From NCBI RefSeq assembly GCF_017377875.1, contig NZ_CP070975.1, positions 2,976,001 to 3,040,000 of the forward strand: a DNA stretch of 64,000 nt, given 5' to 3'. Within the stretch, counting starts at the first letter, position 1. Each line of letters opens with the position of its first letter. Positions 17,540 through 26,577 of the stretch are shown here, piece by piece. Source of the stretch: Alcaligenes sp. SORT26. GTDB lineage: Bacteria; Pseudomonadota; Gammaproteobacteria; Burkholderiales; Burkholderiaceae_B. Made by a program: the position numbers and the translations under genes. Below the pieces are notes generated by a model. That model was not told the origin of the DNA. It ran no database searches and saw only the letters and a program-made list of their open reading frames with translations.

Positions 17540-18697
17540 ATGAAAAACGGGATTCGGGGTGTACTGGCAGCAGCAGGGATGGTGGCCGCGCTGGGCGCGC
17601 AGGCTGAAACGCTCAAGCTGGGTGTAGTGGGAGGCATGACAGGTCCAGGTGCGCCCTGGGGTCTGGCTATTGATGGTGGCGTGAAAATCGCCGTGGATGA
17701 AATCAATCAGGCCGGTGGCCTGCCCGTGGGCGACAAAAAGTACAAGGTCGAAGTGCTGACCTACGACGACCACTACAAGGCAGCGGATGCAGTTACCGCC
17801 ACCAATCGCCTGATCGACCAGGACGAAGTGAAATACATCATCGGGCCGATTGGCTCGGCCTCGGTCATGGCTATGAAGCCGATTACCGAGCGCAACCAGG
17901 TCATCATGCTGTCCAACAGCTATTCGACCGAAGTGCTGGATGCGAATACAAAATATATGTTCCGCGTGCTGCCGACTCAGTACGAATACAACCGCCAGTT
18001 GATCGGCTGGTTGAAGCAGGAACGCCCCGAGCTGAAACGTCTGGCGATTCTGTCGCCTAACGACGCCACCGGCTGGAGCACGCAAAAGATCCAGACCGCC
18101 GCTTACAAGGACGCCGGTTACGACGTGGCTGAAACCAAGTTCTTCGAGCGCTCGCAAAATGACTTCCGCACCTTGCTGACCAGCATTCTGGCCAAGAACG
18201 TGGACTTCATTGAACTGGATACGGTGCCACCCGGCCCGGCCGGTATTGTGATTCGTCAGGCACGTGAGATGGGCTTCAAAGGCCAGTTCACCAAGTTTGG
18301 CGGCAATAACGTGGCGGAAACGGTGAAGTCTGCCGGTGCAGAAAATGCCCAGGGCACCCTGGTGTATCTGTCGGCCGATCCGTCCAGCGAGCCTTACCAG
18401 AAGTTGAGCCAGGCCTACGCCAAGATCCACAGCAACAGCATGGATGACTTCGTTTTCTACTTCTACGACGCCACGCATCTGTTGTTCAAGGCGATCCAGG
18501 AAGCTGGCACGGTGGACGATACCGACGCTGTTCGTGCTCGTATCGAAGCCAACAGCAGCTTTGACGGTGTTCAGGGCGCCATTGTCTGGGGTGGCAAGGA
18601 CGTGTACGGCGTCAACCACCAGATCGCGACACCGGCCTATCTGGGCGTGATCGAGGACGGCAAGGCCAAGGTCATCAACAAGTTCGACGCCCGCTAA
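17540..18697 (+). CDS. ABC transporter substrate-binding protein, branched-chain amino acid (LivK) type
   Basis: This 385-residue periplasmic protein has a Sec signal peptide (MKNGIRGVLAAAGMVAALGAQA) and then LKLGVVGGMTGPGAPWG, the standard opening of the type I receptor fold. IKIAVDEIN-like (VKIAVDEINQAGG), YIIGPIGSASVMAM and the hinge segments are present. The ATG at 17540 is chosen because a TAGGAG ribosome site precedes it; the frame is open further upstream to 17489. In soil proteobacteria such receptors often bind aromatic or branched carboxylic acids. The CoA ligase in this operon supports an acid ligand. Confidence 0.92.
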   Translation: MKNGIRGVLAAAGMVAALGAQAETLKLGVVGGMTGPGAPWGLAIDGGVKIAVDEINQAGGLPVGDKKYKVEVLTYDDHYKAADAVTATNRLIDQDEVKYIIGPIGSASVMAMKPITERNQVIMLSNSYSTEVLDANTKYMFRVLPTQYEYNRQLIGWLKQERPELKRLAILSPNDATGWSTQKIQTAAYKDAGYDVAETKFFERSQNDFRTLLTSILAKNVDFIELDTVPPGPAGIVIRQAREMGFKGQFTKFGGNNVAETVKSAGAENAQGTLVYLSADPSSEPYQKLSQAYAKIHSNSMDDFVFYFYDATHLLFKAIQEAGTVDDTDAVRARIEANSSFDGVQGAIVWGGKDVYGVNHQIATPAYLGVIEDGKAKVINKFDAR

Positions 18698-18764
18698 TTA
18701 CCGGTTTTGTTTCAGTACGCACTCCGCCACGGCGGTGGAGTGCACCTTAATACGGTTAGCAATT

Positions 18765-19622
18765 ATGCAGATCGCAATGCAAATCGCCATCATCGCCCTG
18801 ATGTCCACTTTCGTGTACGCCCTGGTAGCCCTGGGTTTTACGCTGGTGTTCGGCATCTTGCGGGTGGTGAACTTCGCTCACGGCGAGTTCTACATGCTGG
18901 GCGCTTACGCCATGTATGTGTTTTATGGTCAGTTTGGCTGGCCCTACCTGCCCTCTATCGCGGCCGCTGCCGTGCTGGTGGGATTCCTGGGTTTACTGGC
19001 TGAACGTGGCTTGTTTCGTCGCTTTGTGGGCGACGAGATGGGCGGCATGATCATGTCCCTGGCATTGGCCATTACCTTGCAGGCTGGGATTTCGCTGCTG
19101 TTCTCAGTGGATGAGCAATCGGTGCGGCGTCCGGTGGAAGGTGCCTGGCAGATCGGCCAAGCCTTTTTCGCCAAGGATCAATTGCTGATCGTGGGCATGA
19201 GTGTGCTGGCCTTGGCAGGTTTTTATTTCCTGATCGAACGTACTCGTGTCGGCATGACGATTCGTGCTGTGGCACAGGACCGGGAAGTGGCACGTCTGCA
19301 AGGCGTCAGCTCCTGGAAGATCATGGCCCTGACCTTTGCGCTGAGCTGCGGTCTGGCCGGTTTGTCCGGCGCCTTGATGGCTCCGGTCTACACCGTGCAC
19401 CCCTATATGGGCGAAGCCGTTGTGGTTAAAGCTTTCATTATTGTGGTTCTGGGTGGTCTGGGCAGCTTGCCCGGTGCGGTCATTGCCGCCCTGATTCTGA
19501 GTGTCACCGAGGCTGTGGCGTCCACCTTCTATAACGCGACCGTGGCCACCATGTTGTCCTTCCTGATCGTGATGGCCGTGTTGCTGGTCAAGCCTAGTGG
19601 CCTGATGGGGAAATCGTCATGA
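18765..19622 (+). CDS. ABC transporter permease, LivH family
   Basis: This 285-residue inner-membrane permease has family motifs FVYALVALGFTLVFGILRVVNFAHGEFYMLGAY at the N terminus (the NFAHGEF element is diagnostic) and a C-terminal GGLGSLPGAVIAALILSV stretch. The ATG at 18765 is used; a GTG at 18735 in the same frame is possible, and neither has a strong ribosome site. It lies 67 bases after the receptor gene and its stop overlaps the next start by four bases. It forms the translocation pore with the LivM-type subunit. Confidence 0.9.
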   Translation: MQIAMQIAIIALMSTFVYALVALGFTLVFGILRVVNFAHGEFYMLGAYAMYVFYGQFGWPYLPSIAAAAVLVGFLGLLAERGLFRRFVGDEMGGMIMSLALAITLQAGISLLFSVDEQSVRRPVEGAWQIGQAFFAKDQLLIVGMSVLALAGFYFLIERTRVGMTIRAVAQDREVARLQGVSSWKIMALTFALSCGLAGLSGALMAPVYTVHPYMGEAVVVKAFIIVVLGGLGSLPGAVIAALILSVTEAVASTFYNATVATMLSFLIVMAVLLVKPSGLMGKSS

Positions 19623-20599
19623 GCGCGATCAAAACTGCTGCTTTCTATCCACGCGACGGTGCCTTGCAATGGGCCTGGCACCTTGTCCTGATCGTGGTCT
19701 TGTTGGGCTGGCCTGTCTGGGCTGGGCAACCCCGTTTCTTTCTGCATCTGGCCATCATGGTGTCCTTGTACGCCTGCCTGGCCATGAGCATGAATCTGGT
19801 TTTGCGCATTGGACAGCTTTCGCTGGCCCATGGCGCCTTGTTTGGGCTGGGCGCGTATGCCTCCGCCATTCTTAGTCGAGATTATGGCTGGTCCTTTCCA
19901 GCCGCGTTTTTGGGCGCCGGGGTACTGACGGCAGCATTAGCTGTGATCACCGGTCCTATTTTTATGCGTATCAAGGGTGTGCATTTCGCACTCTTGACCT
20001 TCGCCCTGGGCGAAGCCGTGGTGCTGTGCTTTATCGAGTTCCACGAACTGTTTGGCGGCAATAACGGTTTTGGTCAGATTCCGCCTTTGCAAGCCAGTTT
20101 GCCGATTCCTGAGGGGCGTTACGGCGTTTATCTGGTGACGGTCAGCTTTGCCTTGCTGGTGTATTTCGTGCTGCGGGCTTTGTATCGCCGCGAATGGGGC
20201 ATGGTGGCGGACTCTTTGCATCAGAACGAACAACTGGTGCGCTCGGGCGGGCTGAATGTGCTGCGTTTTCGGGTCAGCGTATTTGTGCTCAGCGCCCTGA
20301 TTGCCGGTTGGACAGGCAGCTTGTACGCCCATTACCAGGGCTATATCTCGCCCGATTCCTTTGGTTTCTGGACTGCCGTGAATGCCGTCATCATGAATGT
20401 GCTGGGTGGTGTGGGTGCCTTGGCCGGTGCCGTGGTGGGAGCCGCTATTTTGATCCCTCTGCCTGAGTTGCTGCGCGATCTGCAGCAGTACCAGCGCCTG
20501 ATCTACGGCCTGACTTTGATTCTGTTGCTCTTGTTCATGCCGCAAGGTTTGGCTGGGCTGTGGCGTAAGTGGCGCGGCGCGCGCAAGGAGGCAGCATGA
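19619..20599 (+). CDS. ABC transporter permease, LivM family
   Basis: This 326-residue permease carries the LivM motifs LHLAIMVSLYACLAMSMNLVL, GQLSLAHGALFGLGAYASA and FVLSALIAGWTGSLYAHYQGY, plus the C-terminal NVLGGVGALAGAVVGA. It overlaps both neighbours by four bases (ATGA junctions), which indicates tight translational coupling in the order LivH, LivM, fused ATPases. Confidence 0.92.
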   Translation: MSAIKTAAFYPRDGALQWAWHLVLIVVLLGWPVWAGQPRFFLHLAIMVSLYACLAMSMNLVLRIGQLSLAHGALFGLGAYASAILSRDYGWSFPAAFLGAGVLTAALAVITGPIFMRIKGVHFALLTFALGEAVVLCFIEFHELFGGNNGFGQIPPLQASLPIPEGRYGVYLVTVSFALLVYFVLRALYRREWGMVADSLHQNEQLVRSGGLNVLRFRVSVFVLSALIAGWTGSLYAHYQGYISPDSFGFWTAVNAVIMNVLGGVGALAGAVVGAAILIPLPELLRDLQQYQRLIYGLTLILLLLFMPQGLAGLWRKWRGARKEAA

Positions 20600-22203
20600 G
20601 CGTGCAATTGAATGTCCAAGGCTTGAGCCGACATTTCGGTGGTATCCGTGCGGTGGACGAGGTGTCCTTCAGCACGGCACCGGGTCAGATTACGGGTGTG
20701 ATTGGCCCCAACGGTGCCGGTAAAACTACGCTGTTCAATCTGATTGCCGGTACGACCAAGCCCAGCGCGGGTGCTGTCACCATGGATGGCACTGCCATTA
20801 CAGGTCGGCCCTCTGCCCAGTTGGCTCGCCAGGGTTTGGTGCGTACCTTTCAGATGACGCATGTATTTGCGGGCCACACGGTATTTGAAAACCTGTACCG
20901 TGCCGCCCTGTTCCGCCAGTTTCCCTCGCCCTGGTCGCTGTTCAACCCCTGGGGTGTACGCCGTGGTCGCGAGGAAGCGGCGCGACAGGCAGAACAAGCT
21001 TTGGCCTTGATTGGCCTGGAGTCTGTAGCCGATGAGCAGGCCGATTCGCTGGCCTACGGTTTACAGAAGATTTTGGGTGTGGGAATGGCCTTAACCGCCA
21101 TGCCCCGCCTGCTTTTAATGGATGAGCCCGCTGCCGGTTTGAATCCGGTGGAAACCGTGGCGATGGCTGACCTGATTGAACGCATTCATGCCAGTGGCAT
21201 TGATGTGGTGGTGGTCGAGCACGATATGGGCCTGGTGATGCGCTTGTGCCAGAAGCTGGTGGTGCTGGTTAATGGTCGTTTGCTGGCCGAGGGCCCGACG
21301 GCCCAAGTGCGCCAGGACCCGCGGGTGATTGAAGCTTATCTGGGTGCAGATCTGGACAAGGAGCCGGGGCTGGAACCGCCTGTGGATGCTCGCGCATCGC
21401 AAAATGGCATGGGACGCCCGGCCTCGGTCTCTACCGCTGGTCAGGGAGCATCCAAGGCCAGCAAGCCTGCTCCCATGCTGGAAATCAAGGATTTGAGCGT
21501 GTCCTATGGCGCGGTACGGGCTTTGGACAAGGTCAGCTTTGCGGTGGAAGAAGCCAGCGTGTGCGCCGTGATCGGTGCCAACGGCGCAGGCAAATCCACC
21601 TTGATGAAAGCCATCAGTGGGCTGGTGCCGGTTGTTGGTGGCGAAATCCTGATGGAAGGCCAGCCTATCCAGAATTTGAGTGCTGAACGACGGGTGAATC
21701 TGGGCATTGCTTTATCGCCAGAAGGACGCCGTCTGTTCCCGGAACTGACCGTGCGCGAGAACCTCTTGATGGGCGCGTATCTGCGCCGCGATCAGGCCGA
21801 TATCACGGTGGATCTGGAACGTATTTACGCCTATTTCCCGCGCCTGCTGGAACGTGAGCAAAGCCAGGGTCGTCACCTCTCGGGTGGCGAACAGCAAATG
21901 TGCGCGATTGGCCGTGCCTTGATGTCTCGCCCTCGTCTGCTTTTGCTGGATGAACCCTCTTTGGGTCTGGCCCCGGCGGTCACGTTGGAAGTGGCCCGCG
22001 CAATTCGCCAGATCAGCCAGGATGGCACCACGATTGTGCTGGTGGAGCAAAACGCTCGTCTGGCCTTGAAGCTGTCCAACCATGCCGTTGTGCTGGAAAC
22101 CGGGCGCTTGAGCCTGGCGGGCGACAGCAAAGACATCATGAATAACCCACAGATTGCGGCGGCCTATCTGGGCCACGCCGCAGAGGCTTCGCATCATGCC
22201 TAA
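20596..22203 (+). CDS. Fused ABC ATPase (LivG-LivF in one chain)
   Basis: This 535-residue protein contains two complete nucleotide-binding domains that are normally separate LivG and LivF proteins. The first has Walker A GPNGAGKTT, a degenerate signature (YGLQKILGVGMAL) and Walker B LLLMDEPAAGLNP. A linker rich in Ala, Ser, Gly and Pro (about residues 258-293) follows. The second has Walker A GANGAGKST, the signature LSGGEQQMCAIGRAL and Walker B LLLLDEPSLGLAP. The ATG at 20596 overlaps the LivM stop, and its end overlaps the ligase start by eight bases. A one-chain heterodimeric motor is uncommon for this importer family. Confidence 0.92.
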   Translation: MSVQLNVQGLSRHFGGIRAVDEVSFSTAPGQITGVIGPNGAGKTTLFNLIAGTTKPSAGAVTMDGTAITGRPSAQLARQGLVRTFQMTHVFAGHTVFENLYRAALFRQFPSPWSLFNPWGVRRGREEAARQAEQALALIGLESVADEQADSLAYGLQKILGVGMALTAMPRLLLMDEPAAGLNPVETVAMADLIERIHASGIDVVVVEHDMGLVMRLCQKLVVLVNGRLLAEGPTAQVRQDPRVIEAYLGADLDKEPGLEPPVDARASQNGMGRPASVSTAGQGASKASKPAPMLEIKDLSVSYGAVRALDKVSFAVEEASVCAVIGANGAGKSTLMKAISGLVPVVGGEILMEGQPIQNLSAERRVNLGIALSPEGRRLFPELTVRENLLMGAYLRRDQADITVDLERIYAYFPRLLEREQSQGRHLSGGEQQMCAIGRALMSRPRLLLLDEPSLGLAPAVTLEVARAIRQISQDGTTIVLVEQNARLALKLSNHAVVLETGRLSLAGDSKDIMNNPQIAAAYLGHAAEASHHA

Positions 22204-23713
22204 TATTTACCAGGTCGCCATGTTTAATGCCGAGCGCTACCCCGACAAGGTCGCGGTCTCGGACGAGCGGCAGGCGCTGTCCTTTGGCCAGTTTTGTGCG
22301 CGTACGCGTGCCTTGTCGGCCTATTTGAAGGGCTTGGGCGTGAAGCCAGGGGATCGGGTAGCCATCATGACGCCCAACTCCATCGACTATCTGGCCTTGC
22401 TGCATGCAACGGCCGTGGGCGGTTTTTCTCTGGTGCCGGTCAATACCCGTTACGGTGCGGCCGAGCTGCGCTACTTGCTGAACGATGCCCAGCCCACGGT
22501 GTGTATTGTTGACCCGGCCTACCGCCCGTTGCGCGAGCAGATTGAGTCTGAAGGCGGCTTGAACAGCGCTGTGCAGTGGCTGGAACACTTGCCCGAATCC
22601 TTGCCAGACCATAGGGCGGATGATCCGGTGCAGCATCGCTTTGGCCGTGTGGGCGATGAGGACGTGGCCATCATCATGTACACCTCGGGCACGACCTCGG
22701 CCCCAAAGGGTGCCATGCTGACGCACGGCAATTTGTCGGCCAATGCCGTGAACTACATCATGGAGCTGGGTATTGATGCCAATAGCCGCTCCTTGCTGGC
22801 GACGCCGCTGTTCCATATTGGTGGTTTTGGGGTGGTGAATGGCCCCATCCTGTATGCCGGTGGCAGCTTGCATGTAGTGCCGCGTTTCGAGGCCGATGCG
22901 GTAATGGACGCGTTGCGTCTGTATCAGCCCACGCACGTATTTTTGTTGTCGGCCATGTGGGTGGGTTTGACGGATCATCCTGAGTTTAAAGAGCTGTCCC
23001 TGCCCGGTGCCCAGTTTGTGCAAACGGCGGCTGCGCCCTTGGGCCAGTGGCGTCAGGATTTGATTCGCACGGTGTTCCCCAATGCTGAATTTAGCTGGGG
23101 CTTTGGCATGACAGAAAGCTGTGTCACCACCATCAAGAATCGCTATACCCAAGAGATCCTGGAGCATCCCGGCTCTATCGGTTATCTGTGGCGCCATGTG
23201 CAGTACCGCTTGGTGGATGCGGATGGCAAGGTGATGCCCGATCAGCGCGGGCCGGGCGAAATGCAGGTGCGTGGCCCGACCGTATTCAAAGGCTATTGGC
23301 GTCAGCCTGAGCTGACCGCCCAGGTGCTGGATGTAGAGGGGTGGCTGCACACGGGCGATTTGATTCGTGTGGACGATGAAGGCTTTGCCTATTTCATGGG
23401 CCGCAGCAAAGACATGATCAAGACCGGCGGGGAAAACGTGGCCGCGCTGGAGGTGGAAAACTGTCTGGCCAGCCATACCGATGTGCGCGAGGCCGCTGCC
23501 TTTGGCCTGCCCCACGAATATTGGGGCGAAGAGTTGGTCGCCGCGATTGTGCCCGCCAATGGCCGCGAGCCGGATGTGGAATCGTTGCGCGAGTTTTGCC
23601 GCCAAAAACTGTCTGGCTTTAAAGTACCTAAACGAATCTTTATTGTGGATTCCCTGCCCCAGTCCTCTTCGGGCAAAGTGCAGAAGTTCCTTCTTCGACA
23701 AAGGTATGTCTGA
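22196..23713 (+). CDS. AMP-forming acyl-CoA ligase
   Basis: This 505-residue adenylate-forming enzyme converts a carboxylic acid to its CoA thioester. The ATP-binding P-loop MYTSGTTSAPKGAML, the A5 motif WGFGMTES, the A7/A8 region GWLHTGDLIRVDDEGFAYFMGRSKDMIKTGGENVA (start about residue 380) and the catalytic lysine in SSSGKVQKF are all present. The ATG at 22196 overlaps the ATPase gene, so it belongs to the importer operon and probably activates the imported acid. Similarity is to fatty-acid/crotonobetaine-type ligases; the substrate is not determined. Confidence 0.92.
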   Translation: MPNIYQVAMFNAERYPDKVAVSDERQALSFGQFCARTRALSAYLKGLGVKPGDRVAIMTPNSIDYLALLHATAVGGFSLVPVNTRYGAAELRYLLNDAQPTVCIVDPAYRPLREQIESEGGLNSAVQWLEHLPESLPDHRADDPVQHRFGRVGDEDVAIIMYTSGTTSAPKGAMLTHGNLSANAVNYIMELGIDANSRSLLATPLFHIGGFGVVNGPILYAGGSLHVVPRFEADAVMDALRLYQPTHVFLLSAMWVGLTDHPEFKELSLPGAQFVQTAAAPLGQWRQDLIRTVFPNAEFSWGFGMTESCVTTIKNRYTQEILEHPGSIGYLWRHVQYRLVDADGKVMPDQRGPGEMQVRGPTVFKGYWRQPELTAQVLDVEGWLHTGDLIRVDDEGFAYFMGRSKDMIKTGGENVAALEVENCLASHTDVREAAAFGLPHEYWGEELVAAIVPANGREPDVESLREFCRQKLSGFKVPKRIFIVDSLPQSSSGKVQKFLLRQRYV

Positions 23714-24084
23714 TGCTGACTTCTTTATCTCTGTTTGATCCTGCTGTGCTGACTGCCTGGGCACGACGTGCCAGCGCGGACGATTTTGTACGGCAGCACA
23801 GTGTGCTGGCCGATGTGTGTGTGGCCCTGCGCAATACCGAAACAGGCGAGCATATCTGGCTGGCCGTGTCCGAGCAGGGTGTGCAGGCCGGTCCCGGCCC
23901 GCGCGAGGTGCCGTTCTGGCTGGAAGGCGATAGTGCCGCCTTTGCGGATCTGGCCCAGGGTTTTCCTTTTAATCGCCTGGTGCGTCAGCATCGCTTGGTG
24001 GTGGGAGGCGATCTGCGTGCTTGCGTGCAGAACTGGATGTTGTTGTACGCCCTGACCCGTCTGACGGGCGAGCTGGAGGTCTGA
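23713..24084 (+). CDS. Small conserved-looking protein of unknown function
   Basis: This 123-residue protein starts inside the ligase stop (TGATG) and ends two bases before the hydrolase start, so it is clearly part of the operon. It has no signal peptide or membrane helix. I do not recognise the family with confidence; the C-terminal RLVVGGDLRACVQNWMLLYALT segment and overall size resemble SCP2/sterol-carrier-like small domains that bind acyl chains, which would suit a CoA-thioester pathway. That comparison is only an impression. Codon use matches the neighbours. Confidence 0.7.
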   Translation: MLTSLSLFDPAVLTAWARRASADDFVRQHSVLADVCVALRNTETGEHIWLAVSEQGVQAGPGPREVPFWLEGDSAAFADLAQGFPFNRLVRQHRLVVGGDLRACVQNWMLLYALTRLTGELEV

Positions 24085-24086
24085 TC

Positions 24087-24887
24087 ATGCCTTATGTGAC
24101 AACTGCGGACGGTATCCGCGCTTATTACGATCTGGCCGGTTCTGGTCCGGCCTTGGTGATGGTGCACGGCGCCAGTCAGGACAGCCTGTCCTGGCAATAT
24201 GTGCTGGACCACTTTGCACCCTTTTACACGGTGTATGCACTGGATTTGCCCGGCCACGGCAAGAGCGGCATGCCGGTGGGCGGCCCTCATACCGTCACCT
24301 CGCAAAACGCCCAGTATCTGCTGCAATTTCTGGACGCAGCGAGTATTAAGGACCCGGTCCTGATGGGCCATTCCATGGGCGGAGGCGTTGTCGCCCAGGC
24401 CGCTGCCATGGCACCCGAGCGTATTCGTGGCCTGGTGCTGGTCGATGGTGCTTCGGTGAATGTGGTGAAGTCCTCCGGCTATAACCCGCGCATTCTGGAG
24501 ATGGCGCGCATCAATCCGGGCGACTGGTTTGAAGTAACTTTCCGTACCTTGATGGGCACCTTGTCCGACCCGGCCCGTGCGCTGGAAGTGGTGACCGATG
24601 CCCGACGTTGCAATCCGGCGGTGGCTTTTGCGGATATCTGCGCGTTTGGCGGCTTTCGCATGGAACAGATTCTTGAGGACATCCGTTGCCCGGTGGTGAT
24701 TGTGGAGGGTGGCGAGGACTGGTCTGTGCCGCCAGAGTCCGCCAGAGAGGTCGAACGCTTGCTGCGAGAGGGCAAAGTTCCGGTGGAATATATAGAATGG
24801 CCGGGCATCGGGCATTTTCCCCAAAGTGAATGTCCTGAGCAGTTCACCCGCGACACCCTGGCAGCAATGCGCCGCCTGTCTCTTTAA
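24087..24887 (+). CDS. Alpha/beta-fold hydrolase
   Basis: This 266-residue protein has the classical alpha/beta hydrolase order: oxyanion segment VMVHGASQD near residue 25, LDLPGHGKS, nucleophile elbow GHSMGGG with Ser96, an acid in the GGEDWSVP loop and a final His in WPGIGHFPQSE. It resembles C-C bond or ester/lactone hydrolases of aromatic and terpenoid catabolism. The ATG at 24087 is preferred because it lies two bases after the previous stop and gives the normal N terminus. It lies between the ligase and the regulator in the importer operon. Confidence 0.88.
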   Translation: MPYVTTADGIRAYYDLAGSGPALVMVHGASQDSLSWQYVLDHFAPFYTVYALDLPGHGKSGMPVGGPHTVTSQNAQYLLQFLDAASIKDPVLMGHSMGGGVVAQAAAMAPERIRGLVLVDGASVNVVKSSGYNPRILEMARINPGDWFEVTFRTLMGTLSDPARALEVVTDARRCNPAVAFADICAFGGFRMEQILEDIRCPVVIVEGGEDWSVPPESAREVERLLREGKVPVEYIEWPGIGHFPQSECPEQFTRDTLAAMRRLSL

Positions 24888-24899
24888 GCTGAAAACCGT

Positions 24900-25667
24900 A
24901 TGGCAAACAACGAATCCCAGTCCAGCGCCAAGCCAACCCTGTATCAGAACATGAGCGATCGCTTGTTGGAGCTGATCCGTTCGGGCCATTACCCCGTCGG
25001 TTCCAAGCTGCCCACCGAGATGGAGCTGTGCGAGATGTACGGGGTCGGTCGGCATACGGCGCGTGAAGCCATACGCAAGCTGACCGATCTGGGCTTGATC
25101 GAGCGGCGTCGGCGTGCCGGTACGACCGTCATTCGCCAGCATCCCAAACCGCAGTTTGGTCTGGCGCTGGATACCACGGACCAGTTGCAACGCTATCTGG
25201 AGTTCACCGATCTGCACGTGCACAAGAAGGCGGCCCGTGTGGACAAGCAGCCGCCTGAAACGGCACTGGACGGTGAGCCTGATGATTGGGTGAAGGTGGA
25301 AACCTACCGCAGTGTGCCGGGCAGCAAGCGCGGCATTTCCTGGACAGATATTTATCTGCGCAAGGAATACCAGGCGGTGGCGGAGTTGATTTCGACTCAG
25401 CCCGGCGGTGTCTATCCGCTGCTGGAAGAGCATTGCGGCGAAGTGGTGGAGACCATCGAAATGGAAATTTCTGCCTCGCGTTTTCCGCCGCATGTCGCCC
25501 GCTTTCTGGGTTACGAGGACTCCGATCCTGCTTTGCTGATTATCCGTACCTTCCGCAATCTGGCGGGCAAGGTCATGGAAGTGGCGGTCAGCTTTTACCC
25601 ACCTTATGAATTCCGCTACGTTACGCGCCTGTCGCGCAGTGATGGGAGCCACCGCTCGCAGAGCTGA
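24900..25667 (+). CDS. GntR family regulator, UTRA (HutC) type
   Basis: This 255-residue regulator has an N-terminal winged helix (LYQNMSDRLLELIRSGHYPVG, then MCELYGVGRHTAREAIRKL-type sequence) and a C-terminal UTRA ligand domain (about 90-245) with WTDIYLRK and VSFYPPYEFRY. UTRA regulators sense sugars, phosphonates or amino-acid derivatives and usually repress their own operon. Its place inside the importer/ligase operon makes it the probable pathway-specific repressor. Confidence 0.9.
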   Translation: MANNESQSSAKPTLYQNMSDRLLELIRSGHYPVGSKLPTEMELCEMYGVGRHTAREAIRKLTDLGLIERRRRAGTTVIRQHPKPQFGLALDTTDQLQRYLEFTDLHVHKKAARVDKQPPETALDGEPDDWVKVETYRSVPGSKRGISWTDIYLRKEYQAVAELISTQPGGVYPLLEEHCGEVVETIEMEISASRFPPHVARFLGYEDSDPALLIIRTFRNLAGKVMEVAVSFYPPYEFRYVTRLSRSDGSHRSQS

Positions 25668-25694
25668 TTTTTCCGAACCTTTGGGGAGACATTC

Positions 25695-26525
25695 ATGAAA
25701 CGCAAATATGGCCGCAGTGTGACGGTCAAGGTGACGGGCGACCATGCGCTGGTGCGCTTTGATCGCGGCGTCAACCGTAATGCTATTGATCAGGACACCT
25801 TGCTGGCCCTGACGCAGGTGGCGCAGGATCTGGCCTTGTCGCTGGAGATTCACACCGTGGTGCTGACCGGTGCCAAGGATATTTTCTCGGCCGGGATTGA
25901 TCTGAAAGACCCGCAAAAGTGGAACGACGAACAGGCCGGTTTGCTGGAGCGCCGCGACGTGGCCCAGCGCGGTGCGCGTCTGTGTCGCTTGTGGGAAGAG
26001 CTGCCGCAATTGACCATTGCCGCGATTGAAGGCGCGGCTGTTGGTGGCTCGGTGGCGTTGGCACTGGCTTGTGACTGGCGTGTGGCCTCGCAGACATCCT
26101 TCCTGTATCTGCCCGAAGCCAAAGTCGGCCTGAACATGGGCTGGGGGGCGATTCCGCGCATGGTGAACATGCTGGGTGCCGCTCGTACCAAACGTGCCAT
26201 CTTGCTGGCCGAACGCTTTGGTGCTGAACAGGCACTGGATTGGGGCTTGCTGGATGAAGTCTGCGAACCCGGTCAGGCCGTGGCAGTCGCGCAGTCTTTG
26301 GCCGCCCGTGCTTCGGAGTCGCCTGCGGCGATTATTCGCATGACCAAGGAGTCGGTTAATCAGGTAGCCAATGCCATGAACCGTCTGGGCATTTATATGG
26401 ACGCCGATCAGGCGCTGGTGTGTCGTGACAGCGTAGAGGGAGCCCAGGCGCGTGCAGGCTTTTTGTCGCCGGGCCGCCCCAAGGCAAAAAACTCCCCCTC
26501 GGGGGGCAGCAAGCCGAAGGCGTAG
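25695..26525 (+). CDS. Enoyl-CoA hydratase/isomerase (crotonase) family protein
   Basis: This 276-residue crotonase has the CoA/oxyanion motifs TGAKDIFSAGIDL near residue 58 and AIEGAAVGGSVALALACDWR near 113, and the active-site loop YLPEAKVGLNMGWG. It would hydrate or otherwise process the thioester made by the ligase. A GGGGAGA ribosome site precedes the ATG. Odd feature: the last roughly 15 residues (after GFLSPG) are encoded by a hairpin repeat that also acts as terminator. A near copy of the sequence encoding GFLSPG, followed by a stop, lies just beyond, so the C terminus seems to have been rewritten. Confidence 0.88.
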   Translation: MKRKYGRSVTVKVTGDHALVRFDRGVNRNAIDQDTLLALTQVAQDLALSLEIHTVVLTGAKDIFSAGIDLKDPQKWNDEQAGLLERRDVAQRGARLCRLWEELPQLTIAAIEGAAVGGSVALALACDWRVASQTSFLYLPEAKVGLNMGWGAIPRMVNMLGAARTKRAILLAERFGAEQALDWGLLDEVCEPGQAVAVAQSLAARASESPAAIIRMTKESVNQVANAMNRLGIYMDADQALVCRDSVEGAQARAGFLSPGRPKAKNSPSGGSKPKA

Positions 26526-26567
26526 CGTGGGGGCTTTTTTTTGTCGCCGGGCAGCGCCTAGGTAAAA
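26457..26567 (+). repeat. Hairpin/terminator element flanked by imperfect direct repeats
   Basis: Two copies of a roughly 33-base sequence (26457-26490 and 26531-26567), sharing CTTTTTGTCGCCGGGC and an AGG-AAAA end, flank a GC-rich element with CCCCCTCGGGGGG and a distal GTGGGGGCTTTTTTTT. The inner part resembles an abundant small hairpin repeat I recall from Bordetella/Achromobacter intergenic regions. It ends in eight Ts, so it probably terminates the importer operon while encoding the hydratase C terminus. Confidence 0.6.
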
Positions 26568-26577
26568 CGGCTTTCGA

